In this document: in pieces, positions 1 to 6,028 of the stretch
Numbering within the stretch: position 1 is the first letter of the stretch
Layout: every line of letters begins with the position of its first letter
NCBI GenBank assembly: GCA_007571355.1
Contig: RKRO01000138.1
Coordinates: forward strand, 1-13,040
Source of the DNA: Candidatus Poribacteria bacterium
Lineage (GTDB): Bacteria > Poribacteria > WGA-4E > WGA-3G
Length of the DNA stretch: 13,040 nt
Direction: 5' to 3'
Notes under the pieces: model-generated
What the model was told of the DNA's origin: nothing
The model's database searches: none
What the model saw: the letters and a program-made list of their open reading frames with translations, nothing else
Translations under genes and position numbers: made by a program

Positions 1-24
1 CAAAGAGACCCGTCTGGGGTTCCG

Positions 25-282
25 TCATTTAGCGTATGCTATGATTAACTTTCGTATAACTTTCAACCATTCATAAACCGTACTCGCTATGAGTTCATCA
101 TCAAACGCCTTGATTTGTGGATCAATACGAAGTCCGGAATTCTTGAAAACCTTGTTATATTTCTCATTCGAGTTAAACGGCGGATCGAGGCAGATCAGGT
201 CGATAGAGTTATCAGGGAAGTCTGCCATAATATCAAGGCAATCGCCGTAATAGAGCGTGTTGGGTGCAAATCGAATGTTCAT
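25..282 (-). pseudogene. DNA methyltransferase, N-terminal fragment (beta-class N4/N6 type)
   Basis: This is the start of a site-specific DNA methyltransferase that would methylate adenine N6 or cytosine N4 using S-adenosylmethionine. The visible motifs are YYGDCLDIM (residues 11-19 from this start) and the catalytic motif IV DPPF (33-36) followed by NSNEKYN, both typical of the family. I chose the ATG at 282 because AGAGGA lies just upstream of it and the conserved part follows at once; an in-frame ATG at 333 has no ribosome binding site. The frame stops after 85 residues, whereas family members have several hundred residues and an AdoMet-binding half. Codons past the stop in two other frames resemble the expected continuation, so frameshifts are likely. 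Sure of the family (0.85); less sure whether it is a dead gene or a sequencing error, because the window ends 24 bases after the stop. Confidence 0.85.
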
Positions 283-419
283 AGTCCTCTCGTCGGCTGA
301 GAGCAAAGGGCATCCCTTTTCTCTGAGTTTCATAAAAATGACAGGACTATAGGGGTGGGTGCGCTGATCGGCGCGCGCGGGGGCATAGAAAGGTATTCGG
401 CAACCTTCCCTATAGGGGG

Positions 420-474
420 CTGGTTTCTATTAATCTCACACACAAAATGTCCGTTGTGATACAATAGAAACCAG
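420..474. repeat. 12-base perfect inverted repeat
   Basis: CTGGTTTCTATT at 420-431 is the exact reverse complement of AATAGAAACCAG at 463-474, with 31 bases between. A second, smaller pair (TCACA 436-440 and TGTGA 455-459) nests inside it, so the transcript of either strand could fold into a two-part stem. No T run follows on either side, so it is not a standard intrinsic terminator. It could be the end of a small mobile element, a protein site or part of a structured RNA. Confidence 0.7.
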
Positions 475-538
475 TGCTGTCATACTTCTACTATGGCAGT
501 GCTTAAGCGTCGCGGGTATTCGTACTACCTGCGGCGCA

Positions 539-552
539 CCTAATGAATTAGG
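539..552. repeat. Small palindrome CCTAAT-GA-ATTAGG
   Basis: Two perfect 6-base arms are separated by two bases. It lies in the middle of the gene-free region, within the stretch that the minus-strand promoter would transcribe. Its role is unknown; it may be an operator-like site or a small hairpin. Confidence 0.5.
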
Positions 553-622
553 AAGCTGCCCTGACATGAACAACACTTCATCAGCAAAGGTGCTTTTAAA
601 GTCTTGCGTCCACGTCAAATAT

Positions 623-651
623 ATTATAGCAAAAAAAGAAAATTTTGTCAC
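623..651 (-). promoter_or_regulatory. Extended -10 sigma70-type promoter, minus strand
   Basis: Read on the minus strand, GTGACA (651-646) is followed after 17 bases by TATAAT (628-623), preceded by TGC, giving an extended -10. Transcription would start near 616 and run toward the methyltransferase fragment through more than 300 bases with no clear gene. The match is very good, but the segment is AT-rich, so a chance match is possible. Confidence 0.5.
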
Positions 652-749
652 GTTTTTTTTTAGATTGTAGAGTACTCGGCATTCAGAACCGTCCTATGAA
701 TACTATGAAATTCCGTAGATAATAGTTTTGTCTCATAACGCTATTTCGC

Positions 750-778
750 TTGCCACTAACTACAAATTATGCTACAAT
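750..778 (+). promoter_or_regulatory. Promoter of the FAD-linked dehydrogenase gene
   Basis: TTGCCA (750-755), a 17-base spacer and TACAAT (773-778) with a TGC extension (770-772) form a near-consensus promoter. The predicted first base is near 785, only about three bases before the ATG at 788. This supports the ATG as the start and suggests a leaderless or almost leaderless transcript. Confidence 0.7.
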
Positions 779-787
779 ACCTATAGC

Positions 788-2170
788 ATGAACCTATACG
801 ACACAAAACACTTGCATAAGGAACTGAGTGGCTTGCTCGGAACACGCTTCAGCACAGATAACACTGTTCGGGATGCGCACGCACGCGATGCCTCTTATCA
901 CCGAGGCGCGCTGCCTGATGCCGTCGTTTTCCCGAAAACGAACGCTGAAGTCGCCGAAATCGTCAAAACCTGTGCGAAATATAAAATACCAATTATTCCT
1001 TACGGCACTGGAACTGGGGTCGAAGGTGCTGTCGTCGCAACTGAAGGCACACTCTGCATCGCACTTCACGAAATGAACCGTATTCTCCGCGTCAGCCCAG
1101 ACGATAGAGATGCCACCGTCCAAGCAGGCGTAACCCGTCTCCAGTTGAACACCCACCTCGCTGACATCAACACGCAACTTCATTTCCCCGTCGATCCCGG
1201 AGCAGATGCTTCACTTGGTGGGATGGTCGCGACCCGTGCATCTGGGACAAGTGCCGTCCGATACGGCACAATGCTCGATAACGTCCTCGGCTTGACTGTT
1301 GTCACTGCTGACGGCACGATTGTCCATACCGGAAGTAGGGCGCGGAAATCTGCTGCAGGCTACGATCTCACCCGTCTTTTCATCGGTTCAGAAGGGACAT
1401 TGGGAGTTATCACCGAAACTACGCTTAAATTGACCCGGTTGCCTGAAGTAGTTGCGGCAGCTGTCTGTGCTTTTCCAAGCGTCGCTGCAGCCGTAGACAC
1501 CGTTATTAAGTTGATGGATACTGGCATAAGTATTGCCCGTATAGAACTTTTAGACGAACTTCAGATGGAGGCAGTCAACAAATATGCAGGATTAGCTTAC
1601 GAAGTTGCCCCGACGCTGTTTTTTGAGTTTCACGGCTCTGAGAACATCGTCGCAGAGAGTTCTGAGATCGCCGGTAAAATCGCAGCCCTACACGGCAGCG
1701 GCGATTTCCGATGGGCAACAGATGGAGCCGAGCGCAAACGCCTTTGGCAAGCGCGATACGATAGTTACTATGCCGCACTCAACCGTCGTCCCGGTTCCGT
1801 CGGTTACGTCACCGATGTCTGTGTCCCGATCTCTCGACTCGCGGAGTGTATTGAAAAAACGAAAGCGCGCCTTGCAACATCAGGCCTTACGCCCTCAATC
1901 CTCGGACACGTTGGAGACGGCAACTTTCACGTTGTCTTTCCGCTTGAACCTGATAATACGGACGAGTTAGCAGAGGCACAACGACTCAGCCGCGAAATAG
2001 TAGACATTGCTTTAGAGATGGATGGCACCTGTACAGGTGAACATGGTGTCGGCCTCGGGAAACGCGGCGCATTAGAGAAGGAACACGGAGAAGCCGTTAA
2101 CTTGATGCGTGCCATCAAACACGCTTTGGACCCGCAAAACCTAATGAATCCGGGTAAAGTTTTTTTATAG
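788..2170 (+). CDS. FAD-linked D-2-hydroxyacid dehydrogenase (D-lactate dehydrogenase / GlcD family)
   Basis: The protein is a flavoenzyme that oxidises a D-2-hydroxyacid (D-lactate, glycolate or similar) to the 2-oxoacid and passes electrons to a cytochrome, quinone or electron-transfer flavoprotein. It has 460 residues, normal for the family. The N-terminal FAD-binding domain (about 41-220) shows PYGTGTGVEGA (71-81), VDPGADASLGGM (135-146), GTSAVRYGTMLDN (153-165) and FIGSEGTLGVITE (198-210). The C-terminal oxidase domain (about 220-458) shows GHVGDGNFH (373-381) and GTCTGEHGVGLGKR (413-426), with the His and Glu residues that bind the metal and substrate. It most resembles the mitochondrial-type D-lactate dehydrogenase (cytochrome). 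The frame is open back to a TTG at 728, but that lies upstream of the promoter, so I start at the ATG at 788. The next gene, a second D-2-hydroxyacid dehydrogenase, follows directly. The exact substrate is not certain. Confidence 0.9.
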   Translation: MNLYDTKHLHKELSGLLGTRFSTDNTVRDAHARDASYHRGALPDAVVFPKTNAEVAEIVKTCAKYKIPIIPYGTGTGVEGAVVATEGTLCIALHEMNRILRVSPDDRDATVQAGVTRLQLNTHLADINTQLHFPVDPGADASLGGMVATRASGTSAVRYGTMLDNVLGLTVVTADGTIVHTGSRARKSAAGYDLTRLFIGSEGTLGVITETTLKLTRLPEVVAAAVCAFPSVAAAVDTVIKLMDTGISIARIELLDELQMEAVNKYAGLAYEVAPTLFFEFHGSENIVAESSEIAGKIAALHGSGDFRWATDGAERKRLWQARYDSYYAALNRRPGSVGYVTDVCVPISRLAECIEKTKARLATSGLTPSILGHVGDGNFHVVFPLEPDNTDELAEAQRLSREIVDIALEMDGTCTGEHGVGLGKRGALEKEHGEAVNLMRAIKHALDPQNLMNPGKVFL

Positions 2171-2191
2171 GTGGTTTCAAAATATAGAAAC

Positions 2192-3190
2192 ATGCAAAAT
2201 AGATGGAAAATCCTCATCACCGATTATGTATGGGCCTCTATTGAACCCGAACGGCAAGTCCTTGCCGAAATCGGTGCAGAACTCATCGCCGCAGAAACTG
2301 GCGACGCAGCAGAACTTCAAAAACTTGCACCGACAATGGACGGTCTCCTTACCTGCTGGAACCCCGTTCGCGAACCGGTCATCGCCGCTGCTAAGAAGTG
2401 CCAAGTGATCGCGCGCTACGGCATCGGACTTGACAATATTGATGTGGAAGCCGCCACTGAGCGAGGAATTATTGTCACCAACGTCCCTGCCTACTGTATC
2501 GACGAAGTTTCTGACCACTCCATGGGACTCCTATTAGCGTGCGCAAGGAAAATCCCACGCTTTGATCACGCTGTCAAAAACGGCGTATGGGACCAGAACA
2601 TTGGTCCGGAGATGAACAGAATTCGAGGCAAAACACTCGGTATCGTCGGGTTCGGACGGATTGGACAGGCGATCATTCCTAAAGCGAAAGCGTTTGGACT
2701 TATAATCAACGTCTGTTCTCCACGCACGGCCCCAGAATGCATTCAACAACACGGCGCGCAAAAGGTATCGTTTCAAGAACTCCTTTCAACGTCTGACTTT
2801 ATTACAATCCACGCGCCGCTGACATCAGAGACACGATATATGTTCAGTTACGCCGAGTTTCGGGCGATGAAACCGACAGCCTACCTAATCAATACGGCGC
2901 GTGGGGGCATCGTAGACACGCCTGCACTCACCACTGCACTCCGTAACGCTGAAATCGCTGGTGCGGGGTTGGATGTGCTGGAAACAGAACCGCCTGAAGA
3001 AAATGAAGAACTCCTCACGCTGGAGAATGCCATCGTCACACCGCACGCCGCGTTTGTCTCAAAGGACGCAATCCTTGAACTGGAGGTCACCGCTGCCAGA
3101 TGTGTAGCGCAAGTGCTAACCGGACAACTGCCGGAATCCGTTGTTAATCCATCGGTTTTGGAACAACCGAATCTCCGTGCAAATTTTTAA
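2192..3190 (+). CDS. NAD(P)-dependent D-2-hydroxyacid dehydrogenase (CtBP/SerA-like)
   Basis: This cytosolic enzyme interconverts a 2-oxoacid and a D-2-hydroxyacid with a nicotinamide cofactor. It has 332 residues from the ATG at 2192. The Rossmann motif is GFGRIG (153-158). The catalytic triad is visible: Arg237 in NTARGG, Glu266 in VLETEPP and His285 in VTPHAA. The spacing Arg to Glu (29) matches E. coli SerA as I recall it. There is no C-terminal ACT or other regulatory domain, so it is the short form of the family. The usual Asp after the second strand is replaced by Ser176, with Arg178 close behind, which suggests NADP(H) use. The frame also opens with a GTG at 2171, directly after the previous stop, but neither start has a clear Shine-Dalgarno site. 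It abuts the FAD dehydrogenase and is probably co-transcribed with it. Substrate unknown: 3-phosphoglycerate, hydroxypyruvate/glyoxylate and phenylpyruvate-type acids are all possible. Confidence 0.9.
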   Translation: MQNRWKILITDYVWASIEPERQVLAEIGAELIAAETGDAAELQKLAPTMDGLLTCWNPVREPVIAAAKKCQVIARYGIGLDNIDVEAATERGIIVTNVPAYCIDEVSDHSMGLLLACARKIPRFDHAVKNGVWDQNIGPEMNRIRGKTLGIVGFGRIGQAIIPKAKAFGLIINVCSPRTAPECIQQHGAQKVSFQELLSTSDFITIHAPLTSETRYMFSYAEFRAMKPTAYLINTARGGIVDTPALTTALRNAEIAGAGLDVLETEPPEENEELLTLENAIVTPHAAFVSKDAILELEVTAARCVAQVLTGQLPESVVNPSVLEQPNLRANF

Positions 3191-3238
3191 ACTATGGTCT
3201 CCTGGGCCGCTTTCCAAATGTAAAGCAAAGGCAAATTA

Positions 3239-3247
3239 TGCTATTTA
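3239..3247 (+). promoter_or_regulatory. Possible extended -10 upstream of trpB
   Basis: TGC followed by TATTTA (3242-3247) resembles the extended -10 seen elsewhere in the window, but the -35 position (about 3219-3224, TGTAAA) is poor. The 142-base gap between genes makes a separate trpB promoter plausible. I see no attenuator or Trp-rich leader peptide in the gap. Weak call. Confidence 0.2.
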
Positions 3248-3332
3248 AGGAAACCTAATTTCATTACAAGCGGGTTTTGGATTAAGCGTCAACATTTACG
3301 CAACCCACCGAACCCAGAGGAATACCAAAAAA

Positions 3333-4526
3333 ATGCAACAACTCCCTGACGCGAGAGGACATTTCGGACAATTCGGGGGTAGATACGTCCCCGAAACCCT
3401 AATGCCTGCGCTCTTAGAACTTGAAGATGCATACAACCAACTCAAAGATAACTCGGATTTCCAAGAAGAATTTCGATATTACCTCCGCGAATACGTCGGC
3501 CGACCAAACCCGCTTTATTACGCCCAACGTTTGACGGAGACACTCGGCGGCGCGAAGATATACCTCAAACGGGAAGACCTGAATCATACAGGCGCGCATA
3601 AAATTAACAGCGCCATCGGTCAAATCCTTCTTGCACGATGGATGGGCAAAAAACGTATTATCGCTGAGACCGGCGCAGGACAACACGGGGTCGCGACAGC
3701 CACCGTTGCCGCAAAATTCGATATGGAATGCGAAGTCTATATGGGGGAAGAAGATATAGAACGGCAGGCACTTAACGTCTTTCGGATGCAGTTGATGGGA
3801 ACAAAAGTGGTGCCTGTCAATTCCGGTTCACGTACACTCAAAGACGCTATCAACGCCTGTTTCCGAGACTGGGTCACGAATGTCCGCACGACGTATCTGC
3901 TGCTCGGTTCTGTTGTCGGGGCGCATCCGTATCCCATGATCGTCCGAGACTTCCAATCCGTCATCGGTGATGAGGCGAGAGCACAAGTCTTAGAGCAAGA
4001 AGGTGCGTTGCCAGACTGCGTCGTCGCCTGTGTCGGCGGCGGCAGCAATTCGCTCGGTATGTTCTACCCATTTTATGCCGATGAATCCGTCCGAATGATC
4101 GGCGTAGAAGCCGCCGGCGAAAGCATCCGCAGCGGCCGACACGCCGCACCGCTCACAGCAGGCAGCGTCGGTGTCTTTCACGGTGCCAAGTGCTACCTCT
4201 TACAAGAAGACGATGGACAGATAACCCCCGCACACTCCATCTCTGCAGGGTTAGATTATCCGGGGGTCGGACCGGAACACAGTTTTTACCGTGAAACGGG
4301 TAGAGCGGAATACGTCCCGATCACCGATACAGAAGCAGTAGAAGGGTTCCAACTGTTATCGGAGACAGAGGGTATCATACCCGCATTAGAATCTGCACAC
4401 GCCATTGCCTATCTGCGGGAACTCGCACCGAAACTCGGCAAGGACAAAGTCATTGTCGTATGCCTTTCCGGTAGAGGCGATAAAGATGTCTACACCATCG
4501 CAAAAGAATTAGGCATCAGCCTCTAA
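3333..4526 (+). CDS. trpB: Tryptophan synthase beta chain
   Basis: TrpB is the PLP enzyme that condenses indole with L-serine to make L-tryptophan, normally in an alpha2-beta2 complex with TrpA. The 397 residues are full length for the standard TrpB1 form. Key features: RGHFGQFGGRYVPETL near the N terminus, the PLP lysine Lys90 in NHTGAHKIN, the catalytic Glu112 in AETGAGQHG (22 residues after the lysine, as in Salmonella Lys87 and Glu109), the phosphate-binding GGGSNS (235-240, usually GGGSNA) and LSGRGDKD (378-385). An AGAGGA sequence lies 11 bases upstream of the ATG. The neighbours are not trp genes: trpA is absent on either side, so the pathway genes are scattered in this genome. Identification is secure. 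Confidence 0.98.
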   Translation: MQQLPDARGHFGQFGGRYVPETLMPALLELEDAYNQLKDNSDFQEEFRYYLREYVGRPNPLYYAQRLTETLGGAKIYLKREDLNHTGAHKINSAIGQILLARWMGKKRIIAETGAGQHGVATATVAAKFDMECEVYMGEEDIERQALNVFRMQLMGTKVVPVNSGSRTLKDAINACFRDWVTNVRTTYLLLGSVVGAHPYPMIVRDFQSVIGDEARAQVLEQEGALPDCVVACVGGGSNSLGMFYPFYADESVRMIGVEAAGESIRSGRHAAPLTAGSVGVFHGAKCYLLQEDDGQITPAHSISAGLDYPGVGPEHSFYRETGRAEYVPITDTEAVEGFQLLSETEGIIPALESAHAIAYLRELAPKLGKDKVIVVCLSGRGDKDVYTIAKELGISL

Positions 4527-4591
4527 TTTTCTATAAATCCATTTGGTGTTTTGTTATTCGCGGAACGCCTGACAGTAGCGTAATAAAAAAA

Positions 4592-4620
4592 TTGCTATTT
4601 AGATGCTTATATGGTATAAT
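4592..4620 (+). promoter_or_regulatory. Near-consensus extended -10 promoter inside the 5' end of the toxin-like ORF
   Basis: TTGCTA (4592-4597), a 17-base spacer and TATAAT (4615-4620) with a TGG extension (4612-4614). Transcription would start near 4627, downstream of the only ATG (4603) of the toxin-like ORF, so this promoter cannot give the full 82-codon frame. Confidence 0.6.
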
Positions 4621-4851
4621 GGTTTTGTTCAGACTTTGATTCGGAACTATGAAATTTCTCGGATAAAGGAGAACAAACAGTGGGGAACATTAGGAAAATT
4701 CAAGCAATCCCTCCATTTTAAGAAAGTTGGGAATTATTGGGCAGCGCGCGTAGGGCAAGATTATAGAGCACTTGCAATTAAAGATGGAAGTGATTTCACT
4801 TGGGTTTGGATCGGTAAACCCGACGAATATGAGAGATTGATTAATTCCTAA
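4603..4851 (+). CDS. RelE/ParE-like toxin homolog, probably N-terminally truncated
   Basis: The C-terminal half resembles RelE/ParE-fold toxins of type II toxin-antitoxin systems: SLHFKKV (36-42), ARVGQDYRALAI (48-59) and FTWVWIGKPDEYERLI (65-80) match the strands and the YRAL and W-IG--xxY patterns of the small toxin group. Such proteins usually begin with a helical hairpin of about 35-40 residues; here residues 1-33 do not look like one, and a TAG stands directly before the ATG. A strong promoter also overlaps the presumed start. I therefore think the 5' end has been lost or replaced. No antitoxin gene is adjacent: trpB ends 76 bases upstream and a HEAT-repeat gene follows. It could still be expressed from an unrecognised start, or be a remnant. 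Fold assignment 0.6, functional toxin 0.2. Confidence 0.6.
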   Translation: MLIWYNGFVQTLIRNYEISRIKENKQWGTLGKFKQSLHFKKVGNYWAARVGQDYRALAIKDGSDFTWVWIGKPDEYERLINS

Positions 4852-4889
4852 TTTGGTATTAGAAAACAAATTCATCAGCAAATTTTAAG

Positions 4890-4918
4890 TTGACAAATTG
4901 CTTCGGATACCCAATAAT
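4890..4918 (+). promoter_or_regulatory. Promoter of the HEAT-repeat gene
   Basis: A perfect TTGACA (4890-4895) is followed after 17 bases by AATAAT (4913-4918). The predicted start near 4925 lies within the ribosome binding site GGGTGG (4924-4929), so the leader would be only about ten bases. Confidence 0.7.
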
Positions 4919-4933
4919 AAATAGGGTGGTACC

Positions 4934-5548
4934 ATGACCCGTGAAACCGCAGGCTCTGCCTCGAACCAGTCGCCACAGCAAAAAGTCCGCAAGTTCATCG
5001 GTTGGATCCTCCATCGAGACGGTCCCGTTCGGAATTGGCGGTATATCCCGACGCACGTGTTGCTGCGAAAACTACGGTCAGAATCCGCTGAAATGCGCGC
5101 TTATGCCGCTGAAGGCTTAGGAGGGATCGGCGATGGGCATGCCGTCGTACCGCTCATCAACGCCCTAACCGATAACAACTCAACCGTCCGCCGTTTCGCC
5201 ATTTCCTCTCTCGGAAAAATCCGTGACGCACGTGCTGTTGACGTTCTCATCCCATTCTTACAAGATGAAGAAGCAGACATGCGATGCGCCGCCACCGTTG
5301 CCCTCGGAGAATTAGGCCTCAGCGAAGACAGGTTTTCAGCACCACCGACGCAGATAATAGATGCACTAATATACAGCATAACAGACAGCGATAGAGGGGT
5401 CTGTTCCGCCGCGATTGTCGCTTTAGGCAGAATCGGCAACCGACAAGCCGTCTCTGCTCTCAAAGCACTCGAAGGAACCACTGAAAGCGAATGGATCCGC
5501 CGTTATATTAGCGAAGCACTCCATCAAATCGAAGAACAGAACGCCTAA
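4934..5548 (+). CDS. HEAT-repeat protein (PBS lyase HEAT-like type)
   Basis: This is a 204-residue soluble helical-repeat protein of unknown partner. After a polar N terminus (1-40) it shows about five HEAT-like repeats (roughly 41-69, 70-100, 101-128, 141-170 and 171-200), recognisable by the recurring AAEGLGGIGD, AISSLGKIRD, ATVALGELG and AIVALGRIG strings. Proteins of this type act as scaffolds and in some lineages as bilin lyase components; nothing here points to phycobilins. There is no signal peptide or membrane segment. GGGTGG lies four bases before the ATG and a clear promoter lies upstream, so it appears to be transcribed by itself. Its stop codon sits in the loop of a small hairpin. 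Function not recognised beyond the repeat class. Confidence 0.85.
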   Translation: MTRETAGSASNQSPQQKVRKFIGWILHRDGPVRNWRYIPTHVLLRKLRSESAEMRAYAAEGLGGIGDGHAVVPLINALTDNNSTVRRFAISSLGKIRDARAVDVLIPFLQDEEADMRCAATVALGELGLSEDRFSAPPTQIIDALIYSITDSDRGVCSAAIVALGRIGNRQAVSALKALEGTTESEWIRRYISEALHQIEEQNA

Positions 5549-5555
5549 AGGCGTT
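5540..5555 (+). terminator. Short hairpin over the stop codon of the HEAT-repeat gene
   Basis: AACGCC (5540-5545) and GGCGTT (5550-5555) form a perfect 6-base stem with a TAAA loop that contains the stop codon. No T run follows, so as an intrinsic terminator it is weak; it could also act on transcript stability. Confidence 0.3.
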
Positions 5556-5650
5556 GATAGGAACCAGAGGGTTGCTGTGCAGTCTGCTTCGATAGACACA
5601 ATCTGGGTTTGGAGAGTGGTCTAAATTTCCGATGGTAGTACATTTTCACC

Positions 5651-5679
5651 TTGTTTTTTCTCACTGAGTTTGGTATAAT
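5651..5679 (+). promoter_or_regulatory. Promoter of the small-protein/era/uvrA operon
   Basis: TTGTTT (5651-5656), a 17-base spacer and TATAAT (5674-5679) with a TGG extension (5671-5673). The start would be near 5686, giving a leader of nearly 100 bases before the first small gene. No other strong promoter is visible before uvrA, so era and uvrA probably depend on it. Confidence 0.6.
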
Positions 5680-5719
5680 TATTGTTAAATTTACATTCCG
5701 CACTGGTTTTGACACATTT

Positions 5720-5733
5720 TGGTATTTTTACCA
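5720..5733 (+). promoter_or_regulatory. Operator-like palindrome TGGTA-TTTT-TACCA
   Basis: Perfect 5-base arms around TTTT lie about 35 bases downstream of the predicted transcription start and 48 bases before the ribbon-helix-helix-like gene. It could be a binding site for that small protein (autoregulation) or just a small hairpin. Speculative. Confidence 0.2.
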
Positions 5734-5781
5734 CACACCGCCATCACCAAAGGAGCTAAATAGTATAAATAAGATTTGGAG

Positions 5782-5925
5782 ATGGAAAATAAACCTCTAA
5801 CACCAAGAGACGATAAAGTCGTTAACGCGATCGCGAAGGCTCGCGGCACCTCTCCACGGACATTAATTCATGAGTGGGTCAGCGAACACATTGAAGGACT
5901 ATCAAAACCGGCGGCTGAGGCTTAA
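5782..5925 (+). CDS. Small ribbon-helix-helix-like protein
   Basis: This 47-residue ORF begins MENKPLTPRDDKVVNAIA and continues with a helix, a turn at ARGTSP and a second helix (LIHEWVSEHIEGL). That order (short strand, helix, GTSP-like turn, helix) fits the ribbon-helix-helix DNA-binding fold of CopG-type repressors and antitoxins. The ATG follows directly after GGAG; an in-frame TTG at 5776 is an alternative start. Nearest toxin-like gene is about 0.9 kb upstream with a HEAT gene between, so the two are not a normal toxin-antitoxin pair. It is the first gene after the promoter at 5651-5679 and is followed after 7 bases by a short ORF that overlaps era, so it may regulate its own operon. 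Fold by pattern only. Confidence 0.45.
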   Translation: MENKPLTPRDDKVVNAIAKARGTSPRTLIHEWVSEHIEGLSKPAAEA

Positions 5926-5932
5926 CAAAGGC

Positions 5933-6028
5933 ATGACAAGGTTAGAACATTTTGAATTGGAACCTTATACGCTTACGCCTCTATACTTTGAAGGACATCA
6001 CAGATCTCTCTATCTTCAAAAATTATGA
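5933..6028 (+). CDS. 31-codon ORF overlapping the era start
   Basis: This short frame starts MTRLEHFELEPYTL and ends with a TGA that overlaps the ATG of era as ATGA. It begins 7 bases after the stop of the ribbon-helix-helix-like gene. era has no clear Shine-Dalgarno sequence of its own, so ribosomes ending here could restart on era (translational coupling). I do not recognise the peptide; it may be a leader without further function, a degraded gene or chance. Confidence 0.3.
   Translation: MTRLEHFELEPYTLTPLYFEGHHRSLYLQKL

Larger units (their letters stand above)
283..787. other. Gene-free region with palindromes and a minus-strand promoter
   Basis: I see no convincing coding sequence in these 505 bases. 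A 71-codon open frame on the minus strand (436-651) resembles no family I know, and its start lies on the -35 of the minus promoter. The region contains the perfect palindrome CCCTATAGGG (408-417), a 12-base inverted repeat (420-431 with 463-474), a GC-rich run (361-380), the hairpin CCTAAT-GA-ATTAGG (539-552), the direct repeat CAGTGCT (472-478 and 497-503), an imperfect hairpin GCGGGTA/TACCTGC near 512-531, and A and T runs at 631-661. It separates the broken minus-strand methyltransferase from the plus-strand genes, and may be the scar of an older mobile or regulatory element or an RNA gene. Confidence 0.5.

Noticed and set aside
436..651. 71-codon minus-strand open frame in the gene-free region
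   Set aside because: Its start lies on the -35 of a promoter, it has no ribosome binding site, and its translation resembles nothing I know; it spans the inverted-repeat region.
645..661. T run as an intrinsic terminator
   Set aside because: The T run at 652-661 has no GC-rich stem before it and no plus-strand gene upstream that needs a terminator.
728..787. Upstream TTG start for the FAD-linked dehydrogenase
   Set aside because: The extra 20 codons lie over and upstream of a near-consensus promoter and do not belong to the family N terminus; the ATG at 788 fits better.
2171..2191. GTG start directly after the FAD dehydrogenase stop
   Set aside because: No Shine-Dalgarno site, and the added seven residues precede the family's usual N-terminal strand; the ATG at 2192 is preferred though not proven.
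4603..5925. Toxin-antitoxin pair made of the RelE/ParE-like ORF and the ribbon-helix-helix-like protein
   Set aside because: They are about 0.9 kb apart with a separately promoted HEAT gene between them, and the toxin looks truncated; toxin-antitoxin genes normally touch or overlap.
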